A stretch of 61,980 nt of DNA from Bacteroidota bacterium (lineage in GTDB: Bacteria > Bacteroidota > Bacteroidia > SXHM01): positions 1 to 61,980 of the forward strand of contig CANJWH010000012.1 of NCBI GenBank assembly GCA_947478465.1, read 5' to 3'. Position 1 is the first letter of the stretch, and each line of letters opens with the position of its first letter. Positions 23,914 through 33,778 of the stretch are shown piece by piece. The notes under the pieces were generated by a model that was not told the origin of the DNA, did no database searches, and worked only from the letters and a program-made list of their open reading frames with translations. Made by a program: the position numbers and the translations under genes.

Positions 23914-25092
23914 ATGGCAAAATCAAAACATTTTGAAACGCTTGCCGTTCGTACGCAATCACAACGCACTGCGCAAAAAGAACACAGCACTCCCCTCTTT
24001 CTTACTTCCAGTTTTATGTTTGATGATGCGGAAGATATGCGCGCGCTTTTTGCAGATGAAAAAGAGGGAAATATTTATAGCCGCTTTACCAATCCTAACA
24101 ATAGTGAACTTATTGAAAAAATGAATTTACTGGAAGGAACAGAAACTGGACTTACTACTGCAACAGGTATGGGAGCTGTGTTTACCACATTTGCAGCATT
24201 GTTGAATGCAGGTGACCATTTACTTTCTTGTCGTTCAATTTTTGGTTCCACACACAGCGTAATTACCAAACTGCTTCCAAAATGGAATATTTCTCATAGT
24301 TATGTAGACATTAATACTCCTGAATCATGGCAGGAATCTGTAAAAGAAGAAACCAAACTTATTTATGTAGAAACTCCTTCAAATCCCGGAATTGACATTA
24401 TAGATTTAGAATGGCTGGGTAAATTTTCAAAACAAAACAACCTGATCCTGGTGGTAGATAATTGTTTCGCCACACCTTATCTGCAAAAGCCTGCAAAATT
24501 CGGTGCTGATATTATTATTCACTCGGCAACTAAGTATTTAGATGGTCAGGGGCGGGTAATGGGCGGCACCATTAATGGAAGTAAAAAATTTGTTGACCAG
24601 ATAAAATTATTTGCTAGACATACAGGTCCTTCACTTTCACCATTCAATGCGTGGGTAATTTCAAAAAGTCTGGAAACATTATCTGTACGAATGGATAAGC
24701 ATTCAGACAATGCATTTCAACTTGCGCAATGGTTGGAGAAAAACAAAGAAATAGAATTGGTGAAATATCCTTACCTCCCTTCGCATCCACAACATACAAT
24801 TGCAAAAAAACAAATGAGTGCTGGCGGTGGAATTGTAACATTTATAGTTAAAGGCGGAGTGGAACGCGGAAGAAAATTTATGGATGCTTTGCAGATGCTT
24901 TCTATTTCTGCTAATCTGGGCGACACCCGTTCAATTGTTACGCATCCGGCATCATCCACCCATGCAAAACTGACAGAAGGTGAGCGTTTGGAATCTGGAA
25001 TATTGCCGGGGTTGGTTCGTATTTCTGTTGGGCTGGAACATGTAAATGATATTATTTCCGATGTTGAACAGGCGCTGAATGCAAGCAAATAA
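23914..25092 (+). CDS. metZ: O-acyl-homoserine sulfhydrylase / cystathionine gamma-synthase family enzyme
   Basis: A 392-residue PLP enzyme of the Cys/Met metabolism family. Key motifs are YSRFTNPN (about 50-57), the GMGAVF loop, VDNCFATP, and the PLP lysine in IIHSATKYLDGQG (about residue 208). The closest subgroup by eye is O-succinylhomoserine sulfhydrylase (MetZ), but the adjacent gene makes an acyl-homoserine by a MetX-type enzyme, so the true acyl donor cannot be told. It would make homocysteine directly from sulfide. Confidence 0.85.
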   Translation: MAKSKHFETLAVRTQSQRTAQKEHSTPLFLTSSFMFDDAEDMRALFADEKEGNIYSRFTNPNNSELIEKMNLLEGTETGLTTATGMGAVFTTFAALLNAGDHLLSCRSIFGSTHSVITKLLPKWNISHSYVDINTPESWQESVKEETKLIYVETPSNPGIDIIDLEWLGKFSKQNNLILVVDNCFATPYLQKPAKFGADIIIHSATKYLDGQGRVMGGTINGSKKFVDQIKLFARHTGPSLSPFNAWVISKSLETLSVRMDKHSDNAFQLAQWLEKNKEIELVKYPYLPSHPQHTIAKKQMSAGGGIVTFIVKGGVERGRKFMDALQMLSISANLGDTRSIVTHPASSTHAKLTEGERLESGILPGLVRISVGLEHVNDIISDVEQALNASK

Positions 25093-25093
25093 T

Positions 25094-26131
25094 ATGAACG
25101 CTCAAAAATTTCATTATAAAAAACAATTTGCGCTCGAAAGCGGAAAAAGTCTTCCTGAATTAGAAATTGCATATCACACCTATGGGAATTTCATTCCCGG
25201 AAAAAGCAAAGTAGTTTGGGTTTGTCATGCGCTTACAGCCAACTCTGATGTGTTCGACTGGTGGAAAGGCTTGTTTGGTTCAACTGATTTTTACAATCCT
25301 GAAGAATATTTTATTGTTTGCGACAACATCCTTGGTTCCTTTTATGGGACTACGGGTGCTGCAAGTATTAGCCCCGAAACAGGAAAGTCTTATTTCCTCA
25401 ATTTTCCGAAGATAACAGTGCGTGATATGGTAAAGGCAAAACAATTACTGGCCACCCATCTTGGAATTGAAAACATACATACTCTTATTGGCGGTTCGTT
25501 GGGCGGACAACAGGCAATTGAATGGTGCATAATGGAACCTAATCGTATTGAACATCTGGTTACAATTGCAACCAGTGCTCAGGCTTCTCCCTGGGGAATT
25601 GCCTTCCGTGAATCACAGCGAATGGCACTGGAAACCGACCCAACATTTAGAACAGAAAGCACGGTTGCAGGGCAAAACGGAATGAAAACAGCCCGGGCAA
25701 TTGCATTGCTCTCTTACCGTAATTATGATGCATACCGTCAAAGTCAGAGTGAAGAAACAAACGAAAAGACTGACAACTTCCGCGCTTCTTCTTATCAAAA
25801 CTATCAGGGTGATAAATTGGTAAAACGTTTCAATGCTCATGTTTATTGGTTTCTGTCAAAATCAATGGATACACATAATGTTGGCAGGGGAAGAAAAAGC
25901 GTTGTTGATGCACTTGCTTCTATAAAAGCTGAAACACTTTCTATAGGAATTACTTCTGATATTCTTTTTCCTCCTAATGAACAGAAATTTTTAGCAGAAC
26001 ACATTCCCGGTGCAATATTCAGGGAAATAGAATCGCTTTACGGACACGATGGATTTTTACTTGAAACAAAACAACTAACACAATTTATCAATCAATTTTA
26101 TAAACATAAAATCACTAAACAATCAATATGA
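25094..26131 (+). CDS. metX: Homoserine O-acetyltransferase MetX
   Basis: A 345-residue alpha/beta hydrolase. The nucleophile Ser is in GGSLGGQQAIEW (about residue 140), with Asp in the SDILFPP segment and His in YGHDGFLLE (about 321). I place the start at ATG 25094, one base after the metZ stop, rather than 25079 inside metZ. It activates homoserine for sulfhydrylation by the preceding enzyme. It overlaps hom by four bases. Acetyl versus succinyl use is not decided by the sequence seen here. Confidence 0.92.
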   Translation: MNAQKFHYKKQFALESGKSLPELEIAYHTYGNFIPGKSKVVWVCHALTANSDVFDWWKGLFGSTDFYNPEEYFIVCDNILGSFYGTTGAASISPETGKSYFLNFPKITVRDMVKAKQLLATHLGIENIHTLIGGSLGGQQAIEWCIMEPNRIEHLVTIATSAQASPWGIAFRESQRMALETDPTFRTESTVAGQNGMKTARAIALLSYRNYDAYRQSQSEETNEKTDNFRASSYQNYQGDKLVKRFNAHVYWFLSKSMDTHNVGRGRKSVVDALASIKAETLSIGITSDILFPPNEQKFLAEHIPGAIFREIESLYGHDGFLLETKQLTQFINQFYKHKITKQSI

Positions 26132-27357
26132 TTTCAAAATTAAAAATTGGCCTCTTCGGATTTGGCTGCGTGGGACAAGGACTTTACGATGTATTATCAA
26201 AGAGCAGTGGCATAAAAGCCGACATCGTAAAAATATGCGTAAAAGACAAAAACAAATCGCGCAAACTTCCACAGGAATTTTTCACTTACGATAAAAACGA
26301 TATTCTTAATAACCCGGATATTAATCTGGTTGTGGAATTAATTGATGATGCCAATGAAGCATTCAACATCGTAAAAACTGCAATGATTTCAGGGAAAAGT
26401 GTGGTAACTGCCAACAAAAAAATGGTGGCAAACCACCTGACAGAATTGGTTGAATTGCAGAACAAACACAATGTTTCTCTGTTGTATGAAGCTTCTTCCT
26501 GCGGCAGTATACCCATCATCCGCACGTTGGAAGAATATTATGACAATGAATTACTAAACTCAGTAAGCGGAATTTTTAATGGCTCATCAAACTACATTCT
26601 GTCAAAGATTTTTAACGAGCATCTTGATTATGATACTGCATTGAAACAGGCGCAGGATTTAGGTTTTGCTGAATCTAATCCCTTATTGGATGTTGGTGGT
26701 TTTGACGCTAAATACAAACTCACTATTATTTCGGCACATGCATACGGCTTATTCATTCATCCCGATCAAATTCTAAATCTTGGCATCCAAAACCTTTCAA
26801 CTGAAGATATTGATTATGCGCGTAAAAGCGGCAGAAAAATAAAACTTGTAAACGTTGCCCGTAAAGTAAATGAGGACGAAGTTACCATTCACACAATGCC
26901 TACATTTGTAGCACCCCATCAATATTTATACTTTGTTGAAAACGAGTTTAACGGAGTAATTGTTGAAGCGGCTTTTTCAGACAAGCAATTTTATTTAGGC
27001 AAGGGAGCAGGTGGACATCCAACCGGTTCTGCTGTTTTATCAGATATTTCTGCGGTTACTTATGACTATAAATATGCATACCACAAAGCCTCGCAGGATA
27101 AAAAATTACGTTACACAAAAGATGTATTGCTTGAAGTGTACGTGCGTTATAGCAATGAACAAGAGCTAAAACTGATTGAATTTGAAAATATTTCAGAGAA
27201 AGGAAACGGCTTTGTAATCGGAACGGTAAAACTTGAAAACCTGCTGAAAAAAGGTATCGAAATCCAAAACAGCAAATTGTTTATTGCTAATACAGGCAAA
27301 AATGTTTCTGAACTAAGCCTACAAGAGGCTGTTGCTGAAAAAGCTGAAAACATATAG
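26128..27357 (+). CDS. hom: Homoserine dehydrogenase
   Basis: A 409-residue NAD(P)-dependent enzyme that makes homoserine from aspartate semialdehyde. The N-terminal Rossmann fold has GLFGFGCVGQGLYDVL (about 8-23). The catalytic region includes NGSSNYILSKI and a lysine in the PLLDVGGFDAKYK segment. The last 80 residues are a C-terminal domain with ACT-like strands. It is the last gene of the sulfur operon and provides the acceptor for MetX, so the cluster spans sulfate reduction to homocysteine. Confidence 0.94.
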   Translation: MISKLKIGLFGFGCVGQGLYDVLSKSSGIKADIVKICVKDKNKSRKLPQEFFTYDKNDILNNPDINLVVELIDDANEAFNIVKTAMISGKSVVTANKKMVANHLTELVELQNKHNVSLLYEASSCGSIPIIRTLEEYYDNELLNSVSGIFNGSSNYILSKIFNEHLDYDTALKQAQDLGFAESNPLLDVGGFDAKYKLTIISAHAYGLFIHPDQILNLGIQNLSTEDIDYARKSGRKIKLVNVARKVNEDEVTIHTMPTFVAPHQYLYFVENEFNGVIVEAAFSDKQFYLGKGAGGHPTGSAVLSDISAVTYDYKYAYHKASQDKKLRYTKDVLLEVYVRYSNEQELKLIEFENISEKGNGFVIGTVKLENLLKKGIEIQNSKLFIANTGKNVSELSLQEAVAEKAENI

Positions 27358-27441
27358 GATATTGACACCGAACTATTAATATCTAAGTTTCGTATCATGG
27401 TCACGCAGGCTAAATAGCCCTATTTTTGTGTGTCTGTGAAT

Positions 27442-30159
27442 ATGAAACGTACTGTTCTTATAGTTTCCTCGGTTATTCTTACGCTTACTCTTATTGGCGG
27501 GGGGTGGTGGTATTTTTTTCGAAACAGTAGCAAGCCCAGCGAAGCAATCAATGCAATACCACATGATGCTGCAATGATTCTTGAAATACGTGACTTCAGT
27601 AAAGCATGGGAAATATATAAAACAACTGCCACCTATCGCGATGAACTGGAAAAGTACGAGACTTTTCAGCTATTCCGCGACAACGTAAATTTCATTGACT
27701 CAATATTAAAAAACAATCCGGTTGCCGCTGATATTTTTGGCAATCGCAAAATGTATATTTCAGTTCATACACAGTCCAATCATGGCATGGAATACCTCTA
27801 TTGTATAGCTTTGGAAAAGGCAAACATGAAGGATAAACTAGATGAAGTAGTTAAAGCTGTGTGCCGTCCCGATGCTATTTACCGGAATTTTGAGTATGGC
27901 AACAGTATTGTAACCAGTGTAAAGAAAAGCGAAACCGACAGTGCGTTTTATTACACGCAGTATCAGGGTGTGTTTATTGCCAGCTATTCACTACTGCTTA
28001 CCGAATCTGCAATTGACCAGTTGAATAAAGGCGGAAGCATGTTGAAGGATAGCTACTTTGTGAAGGCTGTTGAGTCTTCAGGAAAAAATGTTGAAGTAAA
28101 TATTTATATCAATTATGCTCGTTTTCCAGGCTATTTGCAGGTATTTGTAAAATCTGAAAGCGCTTCTTCATTTGAAACACTTACAAAAATAGCGGAATGG
28201 AGTGAACTGGACATGAACCTGCGCCCAGAAGGAGTTATGCTGAACGGCTTTACATACCCTAATGATACTGCAGCACACTATCTGAATCTATTTACTGTTC
28301 AAAAACCTCAACAGGTTGAATTCCCGGCAGTACTTCCTGCAAATACAGCTACCTTTTTATTCTTTGGGATTGGTGATATCTTGAGTTTTTATAATGATTA
28401 CAAAATCCACCTGAAACGCATTAAAGATTTGGAACGCTACGAACAAGAAGTAAAAAACATTAATAACACTTATGATGTAGACATTGAACTAAGCATGTTT
28501 TCATGGATGGGTAGCGAGTTTGGCGTATGCATTACAGAGCCAAAAGCTGCAACATTTTCTGAAAACACTTATGCTGTTTTCAGAGCGCGAAAACCGGAAC
28601 TTGCTTCTGATTTGCTTTCAGGTTTGGTGAAAAGCCTTTCTGAAAAACAAGGGGCGGCTGAACAGGAAGTTTATCAGGAATATACTATCACCAACATTAA
28701 TCTTCCGCAGATTTTACCTCGCCTATTTGGCTCTGCGTTTGAGCAAATGCAAACTTCATATTATACAATTGTTGGGGATTATGTAGTTTTTGGCAACAGT
28801 ATACAATCAGTAAAAAATTACATTAACTATTATATTGCAGACAAAACTCTTGGGAAAGATGTTTATTTCTCTACTTATAGCGAAAATCTTTCATCCACCT
28901 TCAATGTTTTTGCATATTCCAGCCCTTCTCGTTCACAATATATTATTGACTCTTACGCTAACAGAGAAACATCAAAAGAGCTAAAAAAGAGCGAAGAAAC
29001 ACTGCGGAAATTTGAAGGCCTTTCCATACAAATGAGTTCAAACGGAAAAGCATTCTACACCAATGTTTATCTGAAATATAATTCCGATTATAGTGGTACT
29101 AAGGCAAATGTTTTTGAAGCACGTTTAGACACTACAGCAAGCGAAAAACCAGTATTCCTGAAAAACTCCTTTTCAGGCGAAAATGAAATTTTTGTTCAGG
29201 ACGATGCCAACAACGTATATCTCATCAACAGCATGGGTACCATTCTTTGGAAGAAACAAATACCTGAAAAAATTAACGGCAAGGTTCATCAGGTAGATGT
29301 TTACAAAAACGGAAAGTTTCAAATCCTTTTCGGCACCACTAACTTCATTTATTTAGTTGACCGCAAGGGTGAGGATGTTCCCAAATACCCGATTGAGCTG
29401 GAATCGCCTGCAACCTCACCTCTCTCCGTTTTTGATTACGATGGAAAGCGCGATTATCGTCTGTTTGTTGCCTGCAAAAACAAAAAAGTGTATTGCCTGG
29501 ATATAAAAGGCGAAACCGTAAAAGGTTGGGGATTTAAGAAGACAAATGAAATGGTAACGCAACCAGTTATTCATGTTCGCGCTGGAGGAAAAGATTTTAT
29601 TGTCATTGCAGAAACTGATGGAAAACTAAATATTCTAGACCGTAAGGGAAGCGATAAGGCAAAGATAAAAGAGAAGTTTAGGTTCGGTAATAACACAATG
29701 CAAACCTTTGGAGGTATGATTGCTTTTACCGACAGCACCGGTAAGGTTTATACCATTTCTATGAATGGAAAAACAGAGAAAGTTACACCTAAAGAATTTA
29801 CATCTCATCATCATTTTGTTTATGGTGACATCAATTCAGACAAAACGCCTGAACTGATTTTCTCTGACCTGAACGAACTATTTGTTTACAATGCCAGAGG
29901 AGAAACAATGTTTGGTCATAAATTTGAAAGCGAAACCAATTTACCGCCTATCATTATTGAAACATGGGATGGTAAGCGTTTAGGAGCAGTTTGTAATGGC
30001 AGCAGCGAGGTTTTTATTTTTGCTGCAGATGGCTCAGTGGAAGATGATTTTCCTCTGGCAGGAAATACTCTTTTTGATGTTGTGGTAGGCAATGGTGATG
30101 CTCCTTCTATGCTAGCAACTGTTTCGGGGAATACAGTGATGATTTATCCGCTGGAGTAG
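27442..30159 (+). CDS. Membrane-anchored protein with C-terminal beta-propeller
   Basis: I do not recognise a named family. The 905-residue product has one membrane helix at about residues 3-26, then a long extracytoplasmic region (about 30-560) resembling DUF3352-type proteins found in Bacteroidota, and about 340 C-terminal residues with repeated blades that look like PQQ/FG-GAP propellers (DDANNVYLINSMGTILWKK and similar). I start it at ATG 27442; a GTG at 27430 would coincide with the predicted transcription start given the -7 TATTTTTG at 27421-27428. It is probably an envelope protein. It stands alone. Confidence 0.8.
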   Translation: MKRTVLIVSSVILTLTLIGGGWWYFFRNSSKPSEAINAIPHDAAMILEIRDFSKAWEIYKTTATYRDELEKYETFQLFRDNVNFIDSILKNNPVAADIFGNRKMYISVHTQSNHGMEYLYCIALEKANMKDKLDEVVKAVCRPDAIYRNFEYGNSIVTSVKKSETDSAFYYTQYQGVFIASYSLLLTESAIDQLNKGGSMLKDSYFVKAVESSGKNVEVNIYINYARFPGYLQVFVKSESASSFETLTKIAEWSELDMNLRPEGVMLNGFTYPNDTAAHYLNLFTVQKPQQVEFPAVLPANTATFLFFGIGDILSFYNDYKIHLKRIKDLERYEQEVKNINNTYDVDIELSMFSWMGSEFGVCITEPKAATFSENTYAVFRARKPELASDLLSGLVKSLSEKQGAAEQEVYQEYTITNINLPQILPRLFGSAFEQMQTSYYTIVGDYVVFGNSIQSVKNYINYYIADKTLGKDVYFSTYSENLSSTFNVFAYSSPSRSQYIIDSYANRETSKELKKSEETLRKFEGLSIQMSSNGKAFYTNVYLKYNSDYSGTKANVFEARLDTTASEKPVFLKNSFSGENEIFVQDDANNVYLINSMGTILWKKQIPEKINGKVHQVDVYKNGKFQILFGTTNFIYLVDRKGEDVPKYPIELESPATSPLSVFDYDGKRDYRLFVACKNKKVYCLDIKGETVKGWGFKKTNEMVTQPVIHVRAGGKDFIVIAETDGKLNILDRKGSDKAKIKEKFRFGNNTMQTFGGMIAFTDSTGKVYTISMNGKTEKVTPKEFTSHHHFVYGDINSDKTPELIFSDLNELFVYNARGETMFGHKFESETNLPPIIIETWDGKRLGAVCNGSSEVFIFAADGSVEDDFPLAGNTLFDVVVGNGDAPSMLATVSGNTVMIYPLE

Positions 30160-30261
30160 CCCTACTCTAGGATAACAACAAATTTATAGTTTTATTTTTA
30201 TCTACCACGCTAACATATTCGATGTATCTTAACTCAAATTCACCTTTTTTTTTACAGAGTA

Positions 30262-31686
30262 CTACTTAATCTTATTAAACACTCCTTCCTGTTTCATCAG
30301 GGCTTCAATTTCGTCCACTGTCCGGGGAGCAAGGGATGAAAGAACTTCTGGTTGGCCATCAGTAATAAGAACATCATCTTCAATGCGCACACCAATATTC
30401 CACCATCTGGGGTCGCAGTCACTTCCTTCTGGAATATAAACACCAGGCTCTACGGTAATTACATTATTTACTTTAAGTATATCATAAAGGCCCGCATCGT
30501 GAACATCCAGACCTAAATAGTGCGAAGTTCCATGCATAAAATACTTACGGTATTCTGATGCTTCTTTTATAATGCCCAACTCCAAAAGACGGGCTTGAAC
30601 CACCTCTACAGCTGCTTTGTGGGGAGCCATAAAAGGTTTGCCTTTAAAACATTTTTTAATACCGGCATCCTGAGCATCATAAACAATCTGATAAATAGCC
30701 TTTTGCTCGGGCGAGAATTTGCCGTTAATAGGAATGGTACGCGTAACATCTGCTGTGTAGCCGTGGTATTCAGCACCAATATCTGAAACCAATAGTTCGG
30801 GATTGTCCAGATGCTTGCGGTTAGTGGTATAATGCAATACGCATGAGTTCTCACCGCTGCCCAAAATAGAAGGAAATCCTACATCTTCTGCTCCTTCTAC
30901 CTTAAAAAAGAACTCAACAATGGCTTCGCTCTGGTATTCGGTCATTCCAGGCTCCAGCGCTTTCATCAGTTCAATCTCAGCTTCGCAGGTCATTGTAATG
31001 GCCTTGCGCAGCAATATCATTTCTTCTTCCAACTTTATCTCGCGAAGACTTGCCATCATTACTTCCAGTCCTGCCGCATCGGGTGAAGAGCGTTGTGTGC
31101 TTTTCTGGTATGTCTGTATCAGGTCATATAAATCACCATTCCCACCCAACTCATCACGCACATCATTATAAATCTTGCTGTTAAAAACCTTGTCAAATTT
31201 GCCAAAGTCAATACCTGATTTTTGAAAATTATCATTTATCAAAGCTGGCTTAATGCCTAATTTCGCTTCCACACTATCTGTTCCAAGCCTGCGACCTGTC
31301 CAAACCTCACTTGCTGGATTACGACTTTGGACAAATATCATTTCTGTATTTCCATCTGCAATCTTTTGCTTATCTTTAAAAATAACCAACACCGCGTTTG
31401 GCTCAGTAAGACCGGTCAGGTAATAAAAATCAGGATCCTGATGGTATTCAAAGTCAACATCATTGGCACGGTTGCGCACAGGAGCGGCAAAGAAAACGGC
31501 AACAGAACCTTCGGGCATCATAGCGCGCAAAGCCTCTCTACGTCCTTTATGAAAATCTTTATTCAGCAAATCCTCATCATAGCGACTGGGCTGCTTTTCA
31601 CTTACAACCTTAGGCGTAACAGTTTCCTGTGCCGTAACCGAGATTACTGTGGAAAGTGTTAAAAAAAGGGAGAGTTTGATTTGCAT
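30262..31686 (-). CDS. Secreted Xaa-Pro aminopeptidase (M24B)
   Basis: A 474-residue metallopeptidase with a signal peptide (MQIKLSLFLTLSTVISVTAQ). Residues about 35-160 form the aminopeptidase P N-terminal domain and 210-450 the pita-bread fold. Metal ligands are in DIGAEYHGYTADVTRT, the HGTSHYLGLDVHD loop and a late Glu pair (TVEPGVYIP, VRIEDDVL). The start at 31686 is preferred over 31707 because the upstream bases form the rpmB terminator and this gene's -7 element. It removes N-terminal residues before proline. Confidence 0.93.
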   Translation of the reverse strand: MQIKLSLFLTLSTVISVTAQETVTPKVVSEKQPSRYDEDLLNKDFHKGRREALRAMMPEGSVAVFFAAPVRNRANDVDFEYHQDPDFYYLTGLTEPNAVLVIFKDKQKIADGNTEMIFVQSRNPASEVWTGRRLGTDSVEAKLGIKPALINDNFQKSGIDFGKFDKVFNSKIYNDVRDELGGNGDLYDLIQTYQKSTQRSSPDAAGLEVMMASLREIKLEEEMILLRKAITMTCEAEIELMKALEPGMTEYQSEAIVEFFFKVEGAEDVGFPSILGSGENSCVLHYTTNRKHLDNPELLVSDIGAEYHGYTADVTRTIPINGKFSPEQKAIYQIVYDAQDAGIKKCFKGKPFMAPHKAAVEVVQARLLELGIIKEASEYRKYFMHGTSHYLGLDVHDAGLYDILKVNNVITVEPGVYIPEGSDCDPRWWNIGVRIEDDVLITDGQPEVLSSLAPRTVDEIEALMKQEGVFNKIK

Positions 31687-31689
31687 AAA

Positions 31690-31724
31690 TAAAAAAAGCG
31701 TTGCCATGCAAAGATAGCAACGCT
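31690..31724 (-). terminator. rpmB terminator with the pepP -7 element in its loop
   Basis: On the minus strand AGCGTTGC (31717-31724) pairs with GCAACGCT (31697-31704), followed by seven T. The loop holds TATCTTTG (31709-31716), a full -7 consensus, so the same 35 bases may end rpmB and start the aminopeptidase gene 23 bases further on. Confidence 0.75.
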
Positions 31725-31747
31725 TAAGTATTATCGGTTAAAGAAAA

Positions 31748-31987
31748 CTATTTTGTAGTATATCCTTTCTCTCTTGCTTCTTTTAAACAAGCATAAATGC
31801 CGTTTTTAGTAACATTTTTCAATGCAGAAGTAGAGATTTTAAGCGTTACTGATTTTTTTTCTTCAGCTATGAAGAAAGTCTTTTTCAACAGGTTAGGATA
31901 GAATTTCTTCTTGGTTTTGATGTTAGAGTGAGAAACTTTATGCCCTGTGATAGCTTTCTTACCTGTTAATTCGCAAACGTTTGCCAT
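31748..31987 (-). CDS. rpmB: 50S ribosomal protein L28
   Basis: A 79-residue basic protein with the L28 signature MANVCELTGKKAITGHKVSH and the downstream TKKKFYPNL. The Cys pattern of zinc-binding L28 forms is incomplete (only CEL and ACL). In most Bacteroidota rpmB is followed by rpmG; here it is single and ends in its own terminator. The -7 TATATTTG on the minus strand is at 32017-32024, next to the palindrome TAGAATTAATTCTA (32023-32036). Confidence 0.97.
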   Translation of the reverse strand: MANVCELTGKKAITGHKVSHSNIKTKKKFYPNLLKKTFFIAEEKKSVTLKISTSALKNVTKNGIYACLKEAREKGYTTK

Positions 31988-32072
31988 GATTTCCTTTCGT
32001 TTTTTATTTGGGGCTGCAAATATAGAATTAATTCTAAAACAAAAACAATACTTTTGTGTTAGAATTATTCAA

Positions 32073-32813
32073 ATGAAAAAATCAGTCCTTTCAGCACTTA
32101 CTCTGGTAACACTTTTAGTTATCTTTTTATCATCCTGCAAACCTACAGATGAGCCGACCATAACGAATCTGAACATTCATTTCTATCCTATGGTAGGAAA
32201 TGATGCGCTGGTTTACAATCAGGAATATACCATAAACGGGCGCAAACTAAAGTTTATAAAAGCACAGTTTTATGTTTCGGATGTGAGCTTAAAAAAAACA
32301 GATAACACAACTTCAACTCCCGAAATGCCTTACGCATTGGTTGAAGCCCTTGAAACCAATTACAGCTTTGGGTCGGTAGATGATGGAACTTATTCCGGAC
32401 TTGAATTTGCGGTAGGAGTTGACTCTGTAGCCAATCATGGAGACCCTACTCAATGGGGCGTAACACATCCTTTGTATGTAAACAGTCTTTACGCCAGCTA
32501 TTGGGATTGGAGCCAAGGTTATGTTTTTATGAAACTGGAAGGATATGTAGATACAACAGCTGCAGCCAACGGCACAGCTTCAACCGGTTTTGTCTACCAC
32601 ATAGGAAATGACGAAATGTTAAGAACTATAGCTCTTTCCATTAATAAAACTATTGGAGGAAATGAAGACGCAATTGAACTGAATGTGGATTACGCAAAGC
32701 TTCTAGAAGATGTGGATTTAAGAACAGAACTTCAAACACATTCAACAGCAAATGAGCCTTTGGCAGCTAAAATTGCTAACAAAGCGCAGGAAGCAATTAC
32801 GCTGAGACCGTAA
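32073..32813 (+). CDS. MbnP-like lipoprotein
   Basis: A 246-residue protein with a lipoprotein signal (MKKSVLSALTLVTLLVIFLSSC, lipidated Cys 22). The mature domain has the opening INGRKLKF and FYVSDVSL and the later pattern VDDGTYSGLEFAVGVD, which are characteristic of the MbnP-like domain. Such proteins occur with copper-related genes and with MbnH cytochromes; no mbnH is seen here. The start at 32073 replaces an upstream frame that has no signal. A -7 TACTTTTG is at 32049-32056. It is convergent and overlaps the next gene by 17 bases. Confidence 0.88.
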   Translation: MKKSVLSALTLVTLLVIFLSSCKPTDEPTITNLNIHFYPMVGNDALVYNQEYTINGRKLKFIKAQFYVSDVSLKKTDNTTSTPEMPYALVEALETNYSFGSVDDGTYSGLEFAVGVDSVANHGDPTQWGVTHPLYVNSLYASYWDWSQGYVFMKLEGYVDTTAAANGTASTGFVYHIGNDEMLRTIALSINKTIGGNEDAIELNVDYAKLLEDVDLRTELQTHSTANEPLAAKIANKAQEAITLRP

Positions 32814-33369
32814 AGAAATTCTCTATTATCTCCAATCCGTGCTCGGTCAATATTGACTCTGGGTGAAACTGCATCCCGCATACATCATAGTTTTTATGAC
32901 GGAATGCCATCACATAATCGTATTCATCAATGGCGGTAAGTTCTAAACAATCCGGTAAGTCCTGTTTTTTAACCGCCCATGAATGATAACGGCCGCAGTT
33001 GAATTCTTTTGCCAAACCTTTAAATAACTGTTCATTTTCATCAGTAACAATGGTTTTACGTGCCACACCATGCAGCACATGATTCATGTTTACCAACTTA
33101 CCACCGAAAGCTTCGGCAATGGCCTGATGCCCGAGGCAAACGCCTAATATCTTTTTAGTTGGCGAGTATCGCTTTATCAGTTCGGGCATAATTCCTGCAT
33201 CCTTTGGTAAACCCGGCCCTGGTGAAAGAATTATGATATCGTATTTATCAACCGCATCAAGATTTATGGCATCATTACGATGTACTTCTATGTCATTACA
33301 AAATTGTTCGGCATAGTGAACAAGGTTGTAAGTAAATGAATCGTAGTTATCGAGAATAAGGGTTTTCAT
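32797..33369 (-). CDS. pabA: Anthranilate / aminodeoxychorismate synthase glutaminase (TrpG/PabA)
   Basis: A 190-residue class I glutamine amidotransferase. The opening MKTLILDNYDSFTYNL is the family start and fixes the ATG at 33369. The nucleophile Cys is in ILGVCLGHQAIAEAFGG (about residue 79) and His/Glu in MQFHPESILTEHG. Without trpE or pabB nearby I cannot separate the tryptophan from the folate role; as an orphan it may serve both. It ends inside the mbnP-like gene on the other strand. Confidence 0.92.
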   Translation of the reverse strand: MKTLILDNYDSFTYNLVHYAEQFCNDIEVHRNDAINLDAVDKYDIIILSPGPGLPKDAGIMPELIKRYSPTKKILGVCLGHQAIAEAFGGKLVNMNHVLHGVARKTIVTDENEQLFKGLAKEFNCGRYHSWAVKKQDLPDCLELTAIDEYDYVMAFRHKNYDVCGMQFHPESILTEHGLEIIENFFTVSA

Positions 33370-33397
33370 TATTTTAGCCGACAAATGTATGTATCCC

Positions 33398-33778
33398 ATG
33401 AATAAGAAAATCATCAACACCAATAAAGCCCCTGCACCAATAGGACCTTACAGTCAGGCTGTAATGGTAAACAATATGCTCTATGTTTCAGGACAAATTG
33501 CCATTAATCCTGCAACAGGACAATTAGTAATGGACAACATTATAGAAGAAACCCAACAGGTAATGAACAACCTGAAGGCAATACTTGAAGCAGCCGGAAT
33601 GGATTTCAGTAACGCAATAAAGTCTACCATTTTTCTGAAAGACATGAACCAGTTTAGCAGCGTGAATGAGGTTTATGGAGCATTCTTCAAGTCTGATTTT
33701 CCTGCTCGAGAAACAGTGCAAGTAGCAGCTTTGCCTAAATTTGTGAATGTTGAGATTTCAGTTGTGGCAGCAGTTTAA
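33398..33778 (+). CDS. ridA: RidA family enamine/imine deaminase
   Basis: A 126-residue YjgF/YER057c/UK114 protein with the signature APIGPYSQAV near the N-terminus and the substrate Arg in the late segment PARETVQVAALP, where the Rid family arginine is conserved. It hydrolyses reactive enamines and imines formed by PLP enzymes such as threonine dehydratase. ATG 33398 is preferred over 33389, which would add three residues. It is divergent from pabA with a 28-base gap. Confidence 0.95.
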   Translation: MNKKIINTNKAPAPIGPYSQAVMVNNMLYVSGQIAINPATGQLVMDNIIEETQQVMNNLKAILEAAGMDFSNAIKSTIFLKDMNQFSSVNEVYGAFFKSDFPARETVQVAALPKFVNVEISVVAAV

